Assembly (NCBI GenBank): GCA_037893225.1
Contig: JAZGUH010000155.1
Location: 1,240,001 to 1,304,000, forward strand
Reading direction: 5' to 3'
Length of the DNA: 64,000 nucleotides
Origin: Hippasteria phrygiana
Lineage: Eukaryota; Echinodermata; Asteroidea; Valvatida; Goniasteridae
Shown: piece after piece, positions 42,166 through 52,383 of the stretch
Layout: each line of letters starts with the position of its first letter
Numbering within the stretch: the first letter of the stretch is position 1
Notes under the pieces: generated by a model
What the model saw: the letters and a program-made list of their open reading frames with translations, nothing else
Database searches by the model: none
What the model was told of the DNA's origin: nothing
Made by a program: the position numbers and the translations under genes

Positions 42166-42213
42166 CCCTATTGTACCGTATTCCTACCTCCATGTATTAT
42201 TATGTACAAAAGG

Positions 42214-42522
42214 CATGGGCGTAAATAACGGGGATACTGATTTCAAGGTTATCTTGTAACTTTTCAACAGTCAAAATGTATTTTTAAAAAGGGGAAAAAA
42301 CAGTACAAAAACTTGAAATGTACCGTTGTGTTGTCAGGCATAGGCACAGGCCTACGAAGCCTATAGGGTAACCAGACCTTTTTATTCAGGATTATGATCA
42401 GCGCCCCCTAGTATTATTTTTTGTCTCGAATTTCTATAATCGGCCGAGATTTTGGTCCACTCGCCAATCCCCCTCCCCCCCCCCCCCCCCCCCCCACTCG
42501 CCGACACGGATTTACGCCACTG
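42214..42522. mobile_element. Probable hAT-like MITE with C-run
   Basis: CATGGGCGTAAAT at the left and ATTTACGCCACTG at the right are inverted with two mismatches. A C tract of more than 20 nt lies at about 42472-42495. The flanking 8-mers agree only partly, so the target duplication is unproven. Confidence 0.55.
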
Positions 42523-43420
42523 CAAAAATGAGATTTAGAATGCTACGAAATATTATTGTAATGGAAATGGAATCCTTCCTTTTGATGACAGAGTTTCAGC
42601 TTCTTTGTACCCGAAAATCCTTCTTGATTTGAATTAGTTTAGGCCGACACTGTCTCAATCGGGGCGCATTTTGGATCAGGGGATATGTTCTTTCACACGG
42701 GCGTCGCCAGAGGGGGGGTGTGGGGGGTGTCACCCCCCCCCCCCCCTCCTCCCATTAGTCAGCTTTGTCGGCAAAATCATGGTGCTGTCGCCAAAATAGA
42801 AAATGGAGAAGGAATGGGAAAGGAATGGGGGAAGAAGAAAAATTGAGAATGTAAATAATAAACACGGCTGAACCCCGCGAAGCTAAAATCCGGGTCTGCA
42901 ACCAATAGACTTCTTCGCAAATATAAATATCGCCTGGTTGAGACGTACGTCACAATGATCAAAAGGATTGTGGGAAGGAATAAGACTGCTTTTTCCTTCC
43001 CACAATGCCTTTTCGGTATTTTTGATATTGTCTATGGCAAAAGAACGTGTCGGCATGAGCTGCTGCGCGACGGCGCTTCATATACAGCAGTTGACAGCTA
43101 CATTGTACAGCTGTGCAAAACTCAAGCACTGCACGTATACGTGCTCGCTCGCAGACAGTTACGAATTGAGCTGATTCTTATATAGGGTACGTTCAGACAC
43201 CGTTTTAAATTCACTTAAAACACTAGTTGATTTGGTATAATTATTTAGCTAAACGGTGTCTGAACGGTTTTAAAGTTGACAGAGTCGGGTTTATCTCGCC
43301 GTTAGAACGGTGATTTAAAACACCTCGGAGGCAGGCTTTATAGCGCTAAACCAGAACGGTTTTATCTTCTAAAACGATGTCTGAACGGTTTTAGTTAAAA
43401 CGCTTCCTGTTTTAAGGGCT
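42523..43420. other. No gene; foldback at 42951-43028
   Basis: Contains a G/C tract at 42710-42745 next to GGGCGTCGCCAG, another hAT-like end, and a third copy of the GGATTGTGGGAAGGAA foldback. At 43180-43410 AACGGTGTCTGAAC and AAACGATGTCTGAAC repeats resemble the 1900-2000 part of element A. Confidence 0.5.
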
Positions 43421-43676
43421 GGTCTCCGGTCACATTAACCATGATAACGCGTACGAAAACGGTGAGAATAAACCTCATTGATTGGGGGAATTGTCGCTCG
43501 TGTAATACGCAGTGTTGTAGTCAAGGCCACAACCTCCGAGGCCGAGGCCAAGACCGAGGCCACAACCTCCGAGGCCGAGACCGAGGCCGAGGCCACAACG
43601 TCCGAGGCCAAGGCCGAGGCCGAGGCCACAACGTCCGAGGCCGAGGCCGAGGCCGAGGCCGGTTACTAAACACGTA
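43421..43676. mobile_element. Harbinger-like MITE half joined to a GGCCGA array
   Basis: GGTCACATTAACCATGATAAC opens a segment homologous to the elements at 45713-46113. After AGTGTTGTAG it runs into about 110 bp of GAGGCC repeats with a CACAAC interruption every 24-36 bp. Apparent Glu/Ala-rich proteins are products of the repeat. Confidence 0.65.
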
Positions 43677-43878
43677 ATAAACTAATAATCCACTCAATCA
43701 AGGTTAAAGGCAGTGTGTATGATTGGTCATTGTTGCAATTTTCAGAAATGGGCGGATTTGGGGGTTAGTATTTTATAGGAAATATCGTTCCACTGACCTG
43801 TTCAAAGTTTTGCGTTGTGTTGGATGGCGAGAAAAACGAGAGAAAAACGGCGCTCGTTTTCAACCGTCGGGCGGATGA

Positions 43879-43995
43879 TAGCCTTTAGTCAACAAGACGC
43901 GCGTGGCTACCTGGACACGTGACGCGCCCCGAATGCCAGCATGTCCGGGGCGCGCCACTCGTCCGGGTAGCCACGCGCGCCTTGACTAAAGCCTA
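43879..43995. repeat. GC-rich foldback, arms of about 50 bp
   Basis: AGCCTTTAGTC is followed by GACGCGCGTGGCTACC and inverted at 43945-43995 (GGTAGCCACGCGCGCC, GACTAAAGCC), with about 14 nt between the arms. A MITE or an unstable palindrome; no coding. Confidence 0.8.
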
Positions 43996-44227
43996 CAGGG
44001 CAGTTTTCCAACGATTGAAAACAATATAAATTTCCACTTTTCTTGACAACGACAGCACACCTGGTGCTATCATTTCACACGATGATTGAGACTACTATTA
44101 ACTTACAGGCTAGTAAGGTATTTCGTAATAATTCAGTAAAAACAAATTAGAGGATTACCAATCGTGTACACTACCTTCATTGTTGGATTTTTTATTATAT
44201 TTTCAAGTCACGTCAATGGCAGGTTCC

Positions 44228-44476
44228 TTAAAGGATATGTTTATTGCATTTCAAGAACATAAGGGTCTCCAGCATCTATTGGGATAGCTTTGCACGGTGT
44301 GGCCTCATAATAATCCCTCCTCTGCTAAAAATGCGCTCCACTGGAGCACTGCTGGCTGGAACATAGTCTTGGGCCCAAGACCCTTGTGTTGTTATTTCGG
44401 AGCGCCCGCGCGCCAGATTCACTAACGTTGTGTCCTCGAAATCCCGGCTTCGTACGTGCGTTCTAGCCTCACGCAT
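44228..44476 (-). pseudogene. hAT transposase C-terminal dimerisation domain relic
   Basis: On the minus strand SSAPVERIFSRGGIIMRPHR, KLSQ, a TAG, then MLETLMFLKCNKHIL. This is the hAT C-terminal dimerisation motif (A-x-x-ERxFSxxG, then LxFLKCN). One nonsense codon interrupts it and no catalytic part is found upstream in the minus direction. Enough remains only to show that autonomous hAT elements once existed in this genome and could have mobilised the hAT MITEs nearby. Confidence 0.82.
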
Positions 44477-45149
44477 GCGTAGTTTACAAAATGCAGCCGA
44501 ATCCGCAGCCGGTGTTTGTCAAACGTGCACGATTTTGGATCGCCACAAGGGTCTTGGATAAGTTGGCAGGCAATTCTTAACTTTTTCTTTACTTTTCGAT
44601 GATTCTCCCTCGCTTTTCCGAGGGATCTAATCAGTGACCGAGTTTGAGCCTTATCATAAATTATTCATTACATGCAAATACATAGGACATGACAAGGCAT
44701 CATGACCATTGATCTGCAGCTGCGCGCGTCACATGCGCGTGCACGCATGTCGGACATAAACCACTAATGTGATTGGTCAGAACACCATCAGGCGACGCTC
44801 ACTGGATCGGTCTATTGCATAACCGTCCATCATTATCACAGTCCACAGTCTGGTCGCGCCCCCGAAATGCCAACTTATCCAAGACTTTACTACAGATCCA
44901 AAATCTTATCGCGCTGTCGGCCTATTGCAACTACACTGTACCTGATCGCGCTGCCTGTGCATTGCAACTGCGAAAGTACAAAAGTACAATAGTAACGTCT
45001 TTGAACCAGACTAGCTGGAACAGAGAGGACAGTCTTTGCAAGGGCATGCAGTTATGGGTACATAGACTAGTAGACATGTGACAGGCTTCGCGTTGCGCGA
45101 GCACGCGTGAATAACAGGTTAGTTCCCTCAACTTCACTGCCGGCCATTA
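44477..45149. other. No gene; inverted pair 44533-44568 / 44867-44905
   Basis: GTCTTGGATAAGTTGGC at 44552-44568 and GCCAACTTATCCAAGAC at 44867-44883 are inverted, with GATTTTGGATC also shared, about 300 bp apart. This may be what is left of hAT termini. A Cys- and Asn-containing open stretch (44773-45081) shows no domain or splice signal. Confidence 0.5.
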
Positions 45150-45360
45150 TGATTATCGCTTTAACGTTCACTCGTTCAGGGCCGAGTGGTGGACCAGGAA
45201 CCAGTCTATAGCGGGAGTAGACAGATTATCTAACAAAAATATTAGATGCTACCCGAGTACGTGTAACACAATAGTGGCAGTTCATGGGGCGAGTGAAGTG
45301 CTGGACCAGGAACTACACGTAGTCTATTACCGGGAGTAGACTGGTTCTACAAGAAGATAA
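45150..45360. repeat. Imperfect direct repeat of about 115 bp
   Basis: GGACCAGGAACCAGTCTAT near 45192 and GGACCAGGAACTACACGTAG near 45303, each followed by a CGGGAGTAGAC block. Confidence 0.6.
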
Positions 45361-45586
45361 TACATATAATGTACGTACGTAGTACGTGCAATCGGGGAGC
45401 TATCTATAGCTCCATGGTGCAATAATGCAAATACCAGTTCATTAATTCGTGCGTATCTGCTTGAAACTTTATTTCGTTTCACGGAACTCACTGTGGCAGC
45501 TTCTCGAAAGTTTCATGAGGTAAACAATTTAAATTCATTGAAACAGAAAACACATCTGAATTGGTGGAAAAATTGGTCAAAGTGGG

Positions 45587-45712
45587 CGGCCTCGAGCCGG
45601 CCTCGACCAGATCTTCGAGTCCGGAAGGCTCCGAGGCCGAGGCCGAGGCCGAGGCCATAAAAATCGGCCTCGAGGCCGGCCTCGAGGCCGAGGCCGGTCT
45701 CGAGACCTCCAA
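45587..45712. repeat. GGCCGA/GGCCTC array
   Basis: Hexanucleotide GAGGCC repeats in both orientations, abutting a Harbinger-like MITE half at its right, the mirror image of 43421-43676. Confidence 0.8.
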
Positions 45713-46113
45713 CACTGGTAATACGTGCCCGTGCTACCCACCAATAGAGACCCTTTATGCGCATAGTTTTCGTTTTCGTATCGTTAGGCCACGATAAAGG
45801 GCCGGTCACACTGGCCACGATAACGATAACCAAAACGATGCGAATAAACGCTCTCTATTGGTGGGTGAAACGCGCGCGTATTACACGCGCCAAAATTGAA
45901 ATTCCACTAATCAATGGCGATTATTCTCACCGTTTTCGTTATCGTCGTCGTTATCGTGGCCAGTGTGACCGGGCCCTTAACAATGACGAAAACGAAAACT
46001 ATGCGAATAAATGGTATCTATTGGTGGGTAGCACGGGCGGGTATTACACGCGCGACAATTCCCCCCGTTTTCGTACGCGTTATCATGGCCAGTGTGACCG
46101 ACCCTTTAGCCAG
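45713..46113. mobile_element. Cluster of Harbinger-like palindromic MITEs
   Basis: The complete element is 45798-45977 (180 bp): its ends AGGGCC(C)GGTCACACTGG are inverted and flanked by TAA on both sides, the 3-bp target type of PIF/Harbinger. It is bracketed by two homologous half-elements in opposite orientation (45713-45797 and 45978-46113), both with CGAAAACGAAAACTATGCG and CTATTGGTGGGTAGCACGGG. The young element seems to have inserted in the middle of an older palindrome. Confidence 0.75.
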
Positions 46114-46290
46114 CGCAGTTGACCCAGTGTAAAGTAACCCCTATTGTGGCGAGCCTTTTGTTGTGTAAACAATCGTGGTTGTCAGTGTATGAACATCATA
46201 CACAGCATGCACGTCATCATCAACGTAGCGCTAGCGTGGTCCACCAATCGCCATCTTTGCTTATACAGTAAAGCCTTCGTGTGCGTGTGC

Positions 46291-46458
46291 GTTTTGGCGG
46301 TCACAAACAGTCATAACAAAGAATTGGTTCGGTTGCTTCTTGTCGGTGAATTTCTTTGGGATTTGAAATAGGCGAAAATTATGCATTATAATGAAATCCC
46401 CAAATCTCCAAAACAAAGAGAAACAACAGAACCAGTTTTCGGTTATGACCGCCAAAAC
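46291..46458. mobile_element. 168-bp MITE in element A copy 2
   Basis: GTTTTGGCGGTCACAAAC and CGGTTATGACCGCCAAAAC are inverted ends. In element A copy 1 the flanks are contiguous near 3075. Confidence 0.72.
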
Positions 46459-46757
46459 GCACCCCTGCTCTTGCCCTTACATTTTAGTTCATTGTTCCGA
46501 CATTTTTTAAAGCAGTTGTTGATTTTTTTTTCAAAACTGTTCATTATTGCATTATGGCCACTGCTTCGACTTCATTTGCTAAATGGCGATAATTATTCGA
46601 ACAAGAAACTCTCGTGACAGCGCCATAGATATCGCAAATACCGCCTGGTTGAGAGTCACAATGGTTACAATGAATTATGGGAAGGAAACGCGCACAAAAA
46701 TTGCTCCTGCTTCCTTCCCACAATCCCCTGTGACCGTTGTATTTGCGATAAGGTCTA

Positions 46758-46882
46758 TTAGCATTTTAGAGGTATGGCGGACACAATAGGAGGGCGCTAT
46801 TTGATTTGGGTATAAATACAAAGGTTTTACCCAAATCAAATAGCGCCCTCCTATTGTGTCCGCCATACCTCTAAAAGGCTAA
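46758..46882. mobile_element. 125-bp near-perfect palindromic MITE
   Basis: 55-bp arms (46758-46812 and 46828-46882) that differ at a single base, with a 15-nt loop. The end is TTAGC[A/C]TTTTAGAGG. The uninterrupted sequence survives at about 2532-2545 in element A copy 1. The target duplication is too short to place (AT/AC or TA). Confidence 0.92.
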
Positions 46883-47788
46883 CGTTGACAGTCATGCATG
46901 TACGCCGGCAACCAGTTGAAAGTTGTACGGTGCACACACGTTAGGACAAAAAGACTTGCTCTGTTGCCCTCGGACCGACCGACCGTAAAAATCGACAAAT
47001 TCAGGGTCGTCGGTTTGTTTGTTTGTTTGTTTGTTTGTTTTTAACCAACAATATCAATAAAAACATAACTCCGCCTCTCGGTCTCAAAAAGTGTTTGAAT
47101 TTGATGTACCTTCTTTACTTTATGTGTATTTTTATGTAAAAATGAAACCAGGGGTTTCGTTCAATGTTTAGGCCTAAACACGCCCGGGTCCGGGTGAGCA
47201 TGAATACGAACTAAAAGAACTTTCCTGATCTGACCGACCGACCCTCTTTTCCCTGTCCGTTTTGTTGGGCCTTATACGCTACATGATGCTTAGCCTATGT
47301 ATCCCATACACACAATTTTATGATGTACACACGAACTACGTGACCCCAAAGCGGAGATGAACCACTTCGAGTTGAAATCGCTCTACTTGAAACGTTGACT
47401 GGACGCTCGGTGCGTTTCAATTTGACGACCGGCCACCCGTGGTGAGCGTCGTTTTAACCTTTGCCGTTTTAACTAAAACGATGTCTGAACATGACGACAG
47501 GAGACTAGCCTTGCTGCTGCCACTGAACTGTGAGAAAGACGTTAATTACTGAGAGGGAGAATTTGATTCAGTTGTTGTGCAAGTGGTCCAAAAAGCAGAG
47601 GCGATGAACAGATGATGAGTTCCAATGTCCACACTTACACACCGTAATAATTAGGAGTCGAACCACAATTCCCACATTTCCTTTTACATCCCTCTTTACA
47701 CCCCCTTTGCGTTAGTCCAGTTCCCTGACCTGACAATTACATGTATGTAGGTCAGGTAAGTGTCAGTTAGGGGAATCAGACAGACTAA

Positions 47789-47898
47789 GGCCGTGTCCGA
47801 AATGGGCGTCTAGGGCTACAGCTACGGTTACGTCACGCGTATAGTTGTAATGGCGAACACCTAGACAATAGCCCCAGACAAGCGATTCGGACGCAGCC
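47789..47898. mobile_element. 110-bp Harbinger-like MITE
   Basis: GGCCGTGTCCGAA at the left and TTCGGACGCAGCC at the right, 11 of 13 positions paired, flanked by TAA and TAC. Element A copy 1 near 1575 lacks it. Confidence 0.7.
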
Positions 47899-47945
47899 TA
47901 CCATTACACTCATGTTGCGTGACGGTCCGTTAGTCTGGTTCCCAG

Positions 47946-48258
47946 ACCAAAATATTCTGACTATTTCTGATGAATATTAGGTCCGGTAGCCGCCAATGTC
48001 ACGTGACGAAAACTCAAAATTCTGACATTTTCCGAAAATGTCCGAAGTTTTCCGAACTTGTTTTCGGTAGCATTCGGCTGTTAACGTTGATGTTCGCAAT
48101 AACAAAATGTCTGTCAGGCCCGTTACAGATCCTGGAATTTGAATTCTCATTTATATATATAAACTGAAAAATCAATGCCACACTCTTGCAGTATTTTGCC
48201 GACTGGATTTTGCAAGAATATTAAATTTGAATGATGCCACTGACGTCACTCGGACTAA
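47946..48258 (+). repeat. Dispersed repeat R, copy 1
   Basis: About 310 bp shared in the same orientation with 59697-60014: CCAGACCAAAATATTCT, AAGTTTTCCGAAC, TTAACGTTGATGTTCGCAAT and CTCTTGCAGTATTTTGCCGA occur in the same order. No protein. Confidence 0.85.
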
Positions 48259-48364
48259 CACACACGTCACGATCTATTTTAACCGGTACAATTTTTGGGG
48301 AAAAGCCACTGCGCCTCTTTATGACTAATTTTCTTCTTTATATAACCGACAATTTGTCTATTTT

Positions 48365-48960
48365 GCATTAGTTTAGGGTGACACTGTTTCTGCACCGTTT
48401 CATTCGGGGAATCTTTAGGTTGGAGGTCTTTTATTGTAGTGAAGGAAAATATAAATTTGGGGCATTAATGGTATCGTACAAAATTGTATGGAATGGCATT
48501 CTGCCTCATTTTTTACTGATTTTCAGCTATTTTAACCGAAACTTCGTCTTTAATTTGAACTTAGGCTTAAACTGTTTTATTAGGGGCGCCCTTATGTTGG
48601 AGGTCAGGGGTTGATCTTTCAAATTGTTTAATAATTTAAATTTTCGGACATTTAGAATAGAACAAAATCTTTGGAAAACGGCATTCCTCCACTCTAAGAC
48701 TGATTTAAAGCTTTTTTGGTGTAAAAATTGGAATTGAGTAATTTTAATTAGAATGAGTTAGGCCACTGGTTCTGCACTGTTTTATTCGGGGCGCCTTTAG
48801 GGTGCAGGTCAGGGGTTGATATCTTTCAATTTGTTTAATACATTGACTTTCCGGACATTTAGAATTGTACAAATCGTTGGAAAACGGTATCCGGCACTCT
48901 AAGACTGATTTTAAACTTTTTTGTTTCAAAATCGAAATTTTTAGTCTGTAATTTTGATTA
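48365..48960. repeat. Three diverged units of about 200 bp
   Basis: Each unit begins with a CACTG(G/T)TTCTGCAC-like sequence or its decayed form, then TTCGGGG, GGAGGTC or GCAGGTCAGGGG, then CGGACATTTAGAAT and GGAAAACGG. Units start near 48365, 48560 and 48765. Confidence 0.7.
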
Positions 48961-48964
48961 GGTT

Positions 48965-49141
48965 TGCTCACCCGGGCGTGTTTAGGTCTAAACGTTGGAC
49001 GAACCACCTTGTTTCATTTTTAATACATGAAAATACGTATAAAGTAAAGAGGGTAGGCTACATCAAATACAAACACTTTTTGAGACAGAGAGGCTGAGTT
49101 ATGTTTTGATTGAATTTTTTTTACGGTCTGTGGGTCCGAGG
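48965..49141 (+). mobile_element. Element A fragment (copy 3)
   Basis: Corresponds to 2232-2470 of copy 1: CCCGGGCGTGTTTAGG, TACATCAAATACAAACACTT and GGTCCGAGGGCAACACAA. The left breakpoint of the tandem duplication falls inside it at 49080. Confidence 0.8.
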
Positions 49142-49755
49142 GCAACACAATTTTTTTTTTTTTGGGGGGGGGGGGCCTCAGCTATTTCAAAGAGAGATAG
49201 ACGACTGATTTTGAAAATTTACATTTGTTTTTTTATTACGTTGTCTATCGGCCACTGTAGTGGCAATACAGGCGAAAGCGTCTTGCCGTGATAATATCCT
49301 GCCGTGAAAATTCGGCTAGCCTAAATTCAGGCCCAAAATCTAGGGCCAGGATCAGCCAGATATAAAAGAGAAACCATTTTCAGTACAACATCCAGACATC
49401 GTGTTGCTGGCATGTTCGGGAACCCAAAATTTGCTTTTTGCATGAACACCGTCACAAGTCCTAATAGTTTAGGAAGCTCAAGCCTTGTAATTTATGCGGG
49501 CACTGTGCGGGCTCAACTACGTACACGTGAACTAAAATGAACTCTGTAGGCCTAATGCCGGGTCATTTGGTCTTGATGATCATGGTATATTTGTGTTTTA
49601 CAAGCTTAATCAAATGTACAATTACTGTAAAAAAGGGGCTTAATATAGTTGAGAAAGTTAAGAGCAAAGTACATTTCTTTTGTTATGTGTTCAGTTGATT
49701 TCGGATGTTTTTTTCCCAAGCGCGTTGTCATGAAGGGTTCACAAAACCCTTGCCC

Positions 49756-49815
49756 GCATCCGCACCCTCGCCCTCATTCGCACCCTCGCCCTCATCCGCA
49801 CCCTCGCCCTCATTG
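49756..49815 (+). repeat. 18-bp minisatellite, about 3 units
   Basis: Units of ATCCGCACCCTCGCCCTC with one T/C variant. The second duplication copy (53056-53135) has one more unit. Confidence 0.9.
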
Positions 49816-50118
49816 TTAAAGTGCCAATGCATTATGCACTGGAACGAAATATTTTCTCTTTTAACCCTCTATTTTGTCCCGCCAAACACCGCTGTAGCGC
49901 GGTACCGTTGTTGATTCTGGAAAACCGCAAAAATACAAATAGAATTCGAGAAATTCTACAAAAATTGTCTTTTTACACATTTCCAATGCAGCGCTCCTGC
50001 TTTTTGTTCCACCGAGCGCTTATGCACATGCATGCATAATTTGAATATATTAGCCGATTGGTCAATGGCTAGTTCGGTATTTTAACTGCGCATGTTCACA
50101 GTGGCATGGCTACTCGAC

Positions 50119-50390
50119 GCGAAGCACGACGCGAAGCACGACGCGAAGCACGACGCGAAGCACGACGCGAAGCACGACGCGAAGCACGACGCGAAGCACG
50201 ACGCGAAGCACGACGCGAAGCACGACGCGAAGCACGACGCGAAGCACGACGCGAAGCACGACGCGAAGCACGACGCGAAGCACGACGCGAAGCACGACGC
50301 GAAGCACGACGCGAAGCACGACGCGAAGCACGACGCGAAGCACGACGCGAAGCACGACGCGAAGCACGACGCGAAGCACGATGGTGCGAC
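50119..50390 (+). repeat. 12-bp minisatellite GCGAAGCACGAC, 22 units
   Basis: 22 tandem units, then about 190 bp of degenerate GACG-rich versions to 50573. Every frame is open because the period is a multiple of three, giving meaningless tetrapeptide repeats. Each unit contains GCGAAGC and three CpG. Confidence 0.95.
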
Positions 50391-50559
50391 GCGATCTGCA
50401 CGACGATGAAACACGACGCGACGCACGACGCGAAGCACGACGCGACGTACGACGGTGCAACGCGATGGGCGACGGAAGAAGCGACGTTAAGGTAGAAAAA
50501 CCTGCAAGCTGGAAAAAACGATGCGACGGCACGACGCGACGGGCGACGGCACGACGCAA

Positions 50560-51130
50560 CGTCGTGATGTCACCTTGGATTTGCATACTAGTGAACATCT
50601 ACTTACCCAGCAAGTTTTATGACAGTCAGACCTACCCTCATGTGTTAAAAAAAAAAAAAAATATCAAATTTTTGATGACGTTAGAGACTTTTCAAATATA
50701 TTAATTTCCTAAATATCTATGAACAGCAATATTATTACAAAATTATTTTCAAATTTAGCATGTTCTGTTGATATGACTTAAAGGTTCGTAAACTTACAGA
50801 ATCAATATGAAATCGTATAGATGATGTCACTATGACGTCATATCAGTTTTCATCTATAACGCATTGCCTACCTGCATACTAAGACCCCAATCGGACCATT
50901 GGTCACGTGACCAATGTGATGTCATCATGACGTCACTCTTTTAGATACAAATTCACTATGGGGTCTTTTCCGAAGTTTTATAGTAATATGAGTTTGTTTT
51001 GTCAAAAGTGCAGGCCGGGAAAAAAACAGAATCTGAGATTTTGGTGTAGGCCTTAAAAATGCACCTTTATTGTGACGTCACATAATGACGTCATCATTAC
51101 GCCACCTCATTTTCCATCTATAACACATCA
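50560..51130. repeat. TGACGTCA-type unit in duplication unit 1
   Basis: Follows the block order of the 18.8-23.0 kb array: TTTTTGATGACG, TTTAGCATGTTCTGTTGATA, TTTTCATCTATAAC and ATCATGACGTCACTCTT. It contains GGTCACGTGACC at about 50901. Its copy is at 53991-54561. Confidence 0.82.
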
Positions 51131-52383
51131 TGATAATTGCCTCCAAAAGCTACCAATTTTGTCAAAAATCCTGAAATATGACTAAGATCCAAAAGTTCAC
51201 AATAGATACAAATTGACACAAAAGTATGCTACCCTTCTCCAATAATCTTATCTAAGTGAATAATGCTGGGTTAATATTTCGTTTTGATTACTGAATTTAT
51301 AACAATTTCCTGATTGGTTTACGACTATCATCTTTACTTTTATGAAAGTCTCACATTTATCATAATATTTATCATCGGGGTTTTAGGCAGCATTTGAAAA
51401 CACAGTCTGTCAATTCAGTGTGTAAATTAAAGCAAGGTGTCCACATTTCTGAGCTGTAGTCATTTTACATGCAAATGACAAAAAGCATTGTCCGAACCGT
51501 TCAAAAATCCAAACAGGGTGTCCAAAAGACAGCCCCGTGACTAAAGCCGTGGTTATAATGCTTTTTTTTGTACAGGTTTTGCCTGCCAGTCATATCCTGT
51601 AAAATTGCCAGGAAAACGGAACTTAACAGTCAGTTTTCCTGCTAGCCTTGCACTGCAAAATTATTGTTGAAAACAAAGAAATGAAAAAAGGACAGTGTCA
51701 GTCAATTTCTAATGTGTCAGGTTTACATATGTGTTGATGGTACATCATTGGCAAATCATGCAGTTTGTTCAAAGTTCCGCTTGTTGTCTTGTTGTCCTGT
51801 TGTCCAGATACAGAAACATATTAAGATGTGGGAATAGGAAGACAGCAGTTACTGCAGGCTCTCTTAATTGTAAGTCTCCATGTACATCTAATCCTTGCAC
51901 ATGGGCCTGGATGGTGCAGTATAATATTAGAGACTTCAGCTCAATTCTGCTTGCTCCACTGACCATCTTCCCTGACAAAATGTAAAGGCTGTCATCAAAT
52001 CTGAACTAAAGAACAGTACAAATTTGCTAGTATTGTACATGTCCATGACCCTTTTTTATATGTTATTTATTTATTTCTACATTGTTTTATTTTTTAGGTT
52101 TTTTTCTGGGATTGGGGTGATCTGGTTGGGCTTATAATGTGTACATGTGATGTACTCGCAGACTGAAGTGTGTACAATATTAACTTGAACAAATTCTAAG
52201 GGGCATAACTACCTCCCAAAAACAACTTTTGAAAGTTTTTAGTCTTGACAATTTTGTATCAACATATCTAAGCATTGGCAATATATTGCAGTATGCATAA
52301 CTGGAATTTCTATATTTCAGACATTAAACTCTTCAGTTCAGTTCATTTATTCTACATCTTATTCAATTCATAAAGAATGGCAC
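51131..52383. other. No gene; host repeat segment from 51950
   Basis: From about 51950 the sequence resembles 25020-25400 (GCTGTCATCAAATCT, GATCTGGTTGGGCTTATAATG). An open stretch at 51731-51985 has Cys and Ser but no motif or splice signal. The same applies to 54562-55814. Confidence 0.5.

Larger units (their letters stand above)
46240..47930 (-). mobile_element. Dispersed element A, copy 2 (inverted)
   Basis: Reverse complement of 1548-3140. It keeps the CGTAGCGCTAGCGTGGTCCA block (46230), the GGGAAGGAA foldback (46654-46742), the GGCCTAAACACGCCCGGGTC block (47172) and the AACTAAAACGATGTCTGAAC block (47470). Three MITEs interrupt it: 46291-46458, 46758-46882 and 47789-47898. No protein is encoded. 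Confidence 0.72.
49080..52383 (+). repeat. 3.3-kb tandem duplication, unit 1
   Basis: Matches 52384-55814 base for base over long stretches. It contains an element A tail, an 18-bp minisatellite (49756-49815), a 12-bp minisatellite (50119-50390), a TGACGTCA-type unit (50560-51130) and part of the host repeat of 25.1 kb. The outer junctions share TTGA. No gene is included. Confidence 0.95.

Noticed and set aside
43435..43677. Glu/Ala- or Gly/Arg-rich proteins over GAGGCC repeats
   Set aside because: Translations of a hexanucleotide array, which keeps frames open by its period.
44773..45081. Possible secreted peptide with Asn-x-Ser/Thr sites
   Set aside because: No signal peptide or splice signal, and it overlaps an inverted repeat pair that suggests a decayed hAT end.
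50092..50598. Long open frames in all six frames over the 12-bp minisatellite (REAR, KHDA, FASC-type repeats)
   Set aside because: The period is a multiple of three and has no stop in any frame. Identical open frames on both strands are a property of the repeat, not evidence of a gene. The same applies to 53404-54029.
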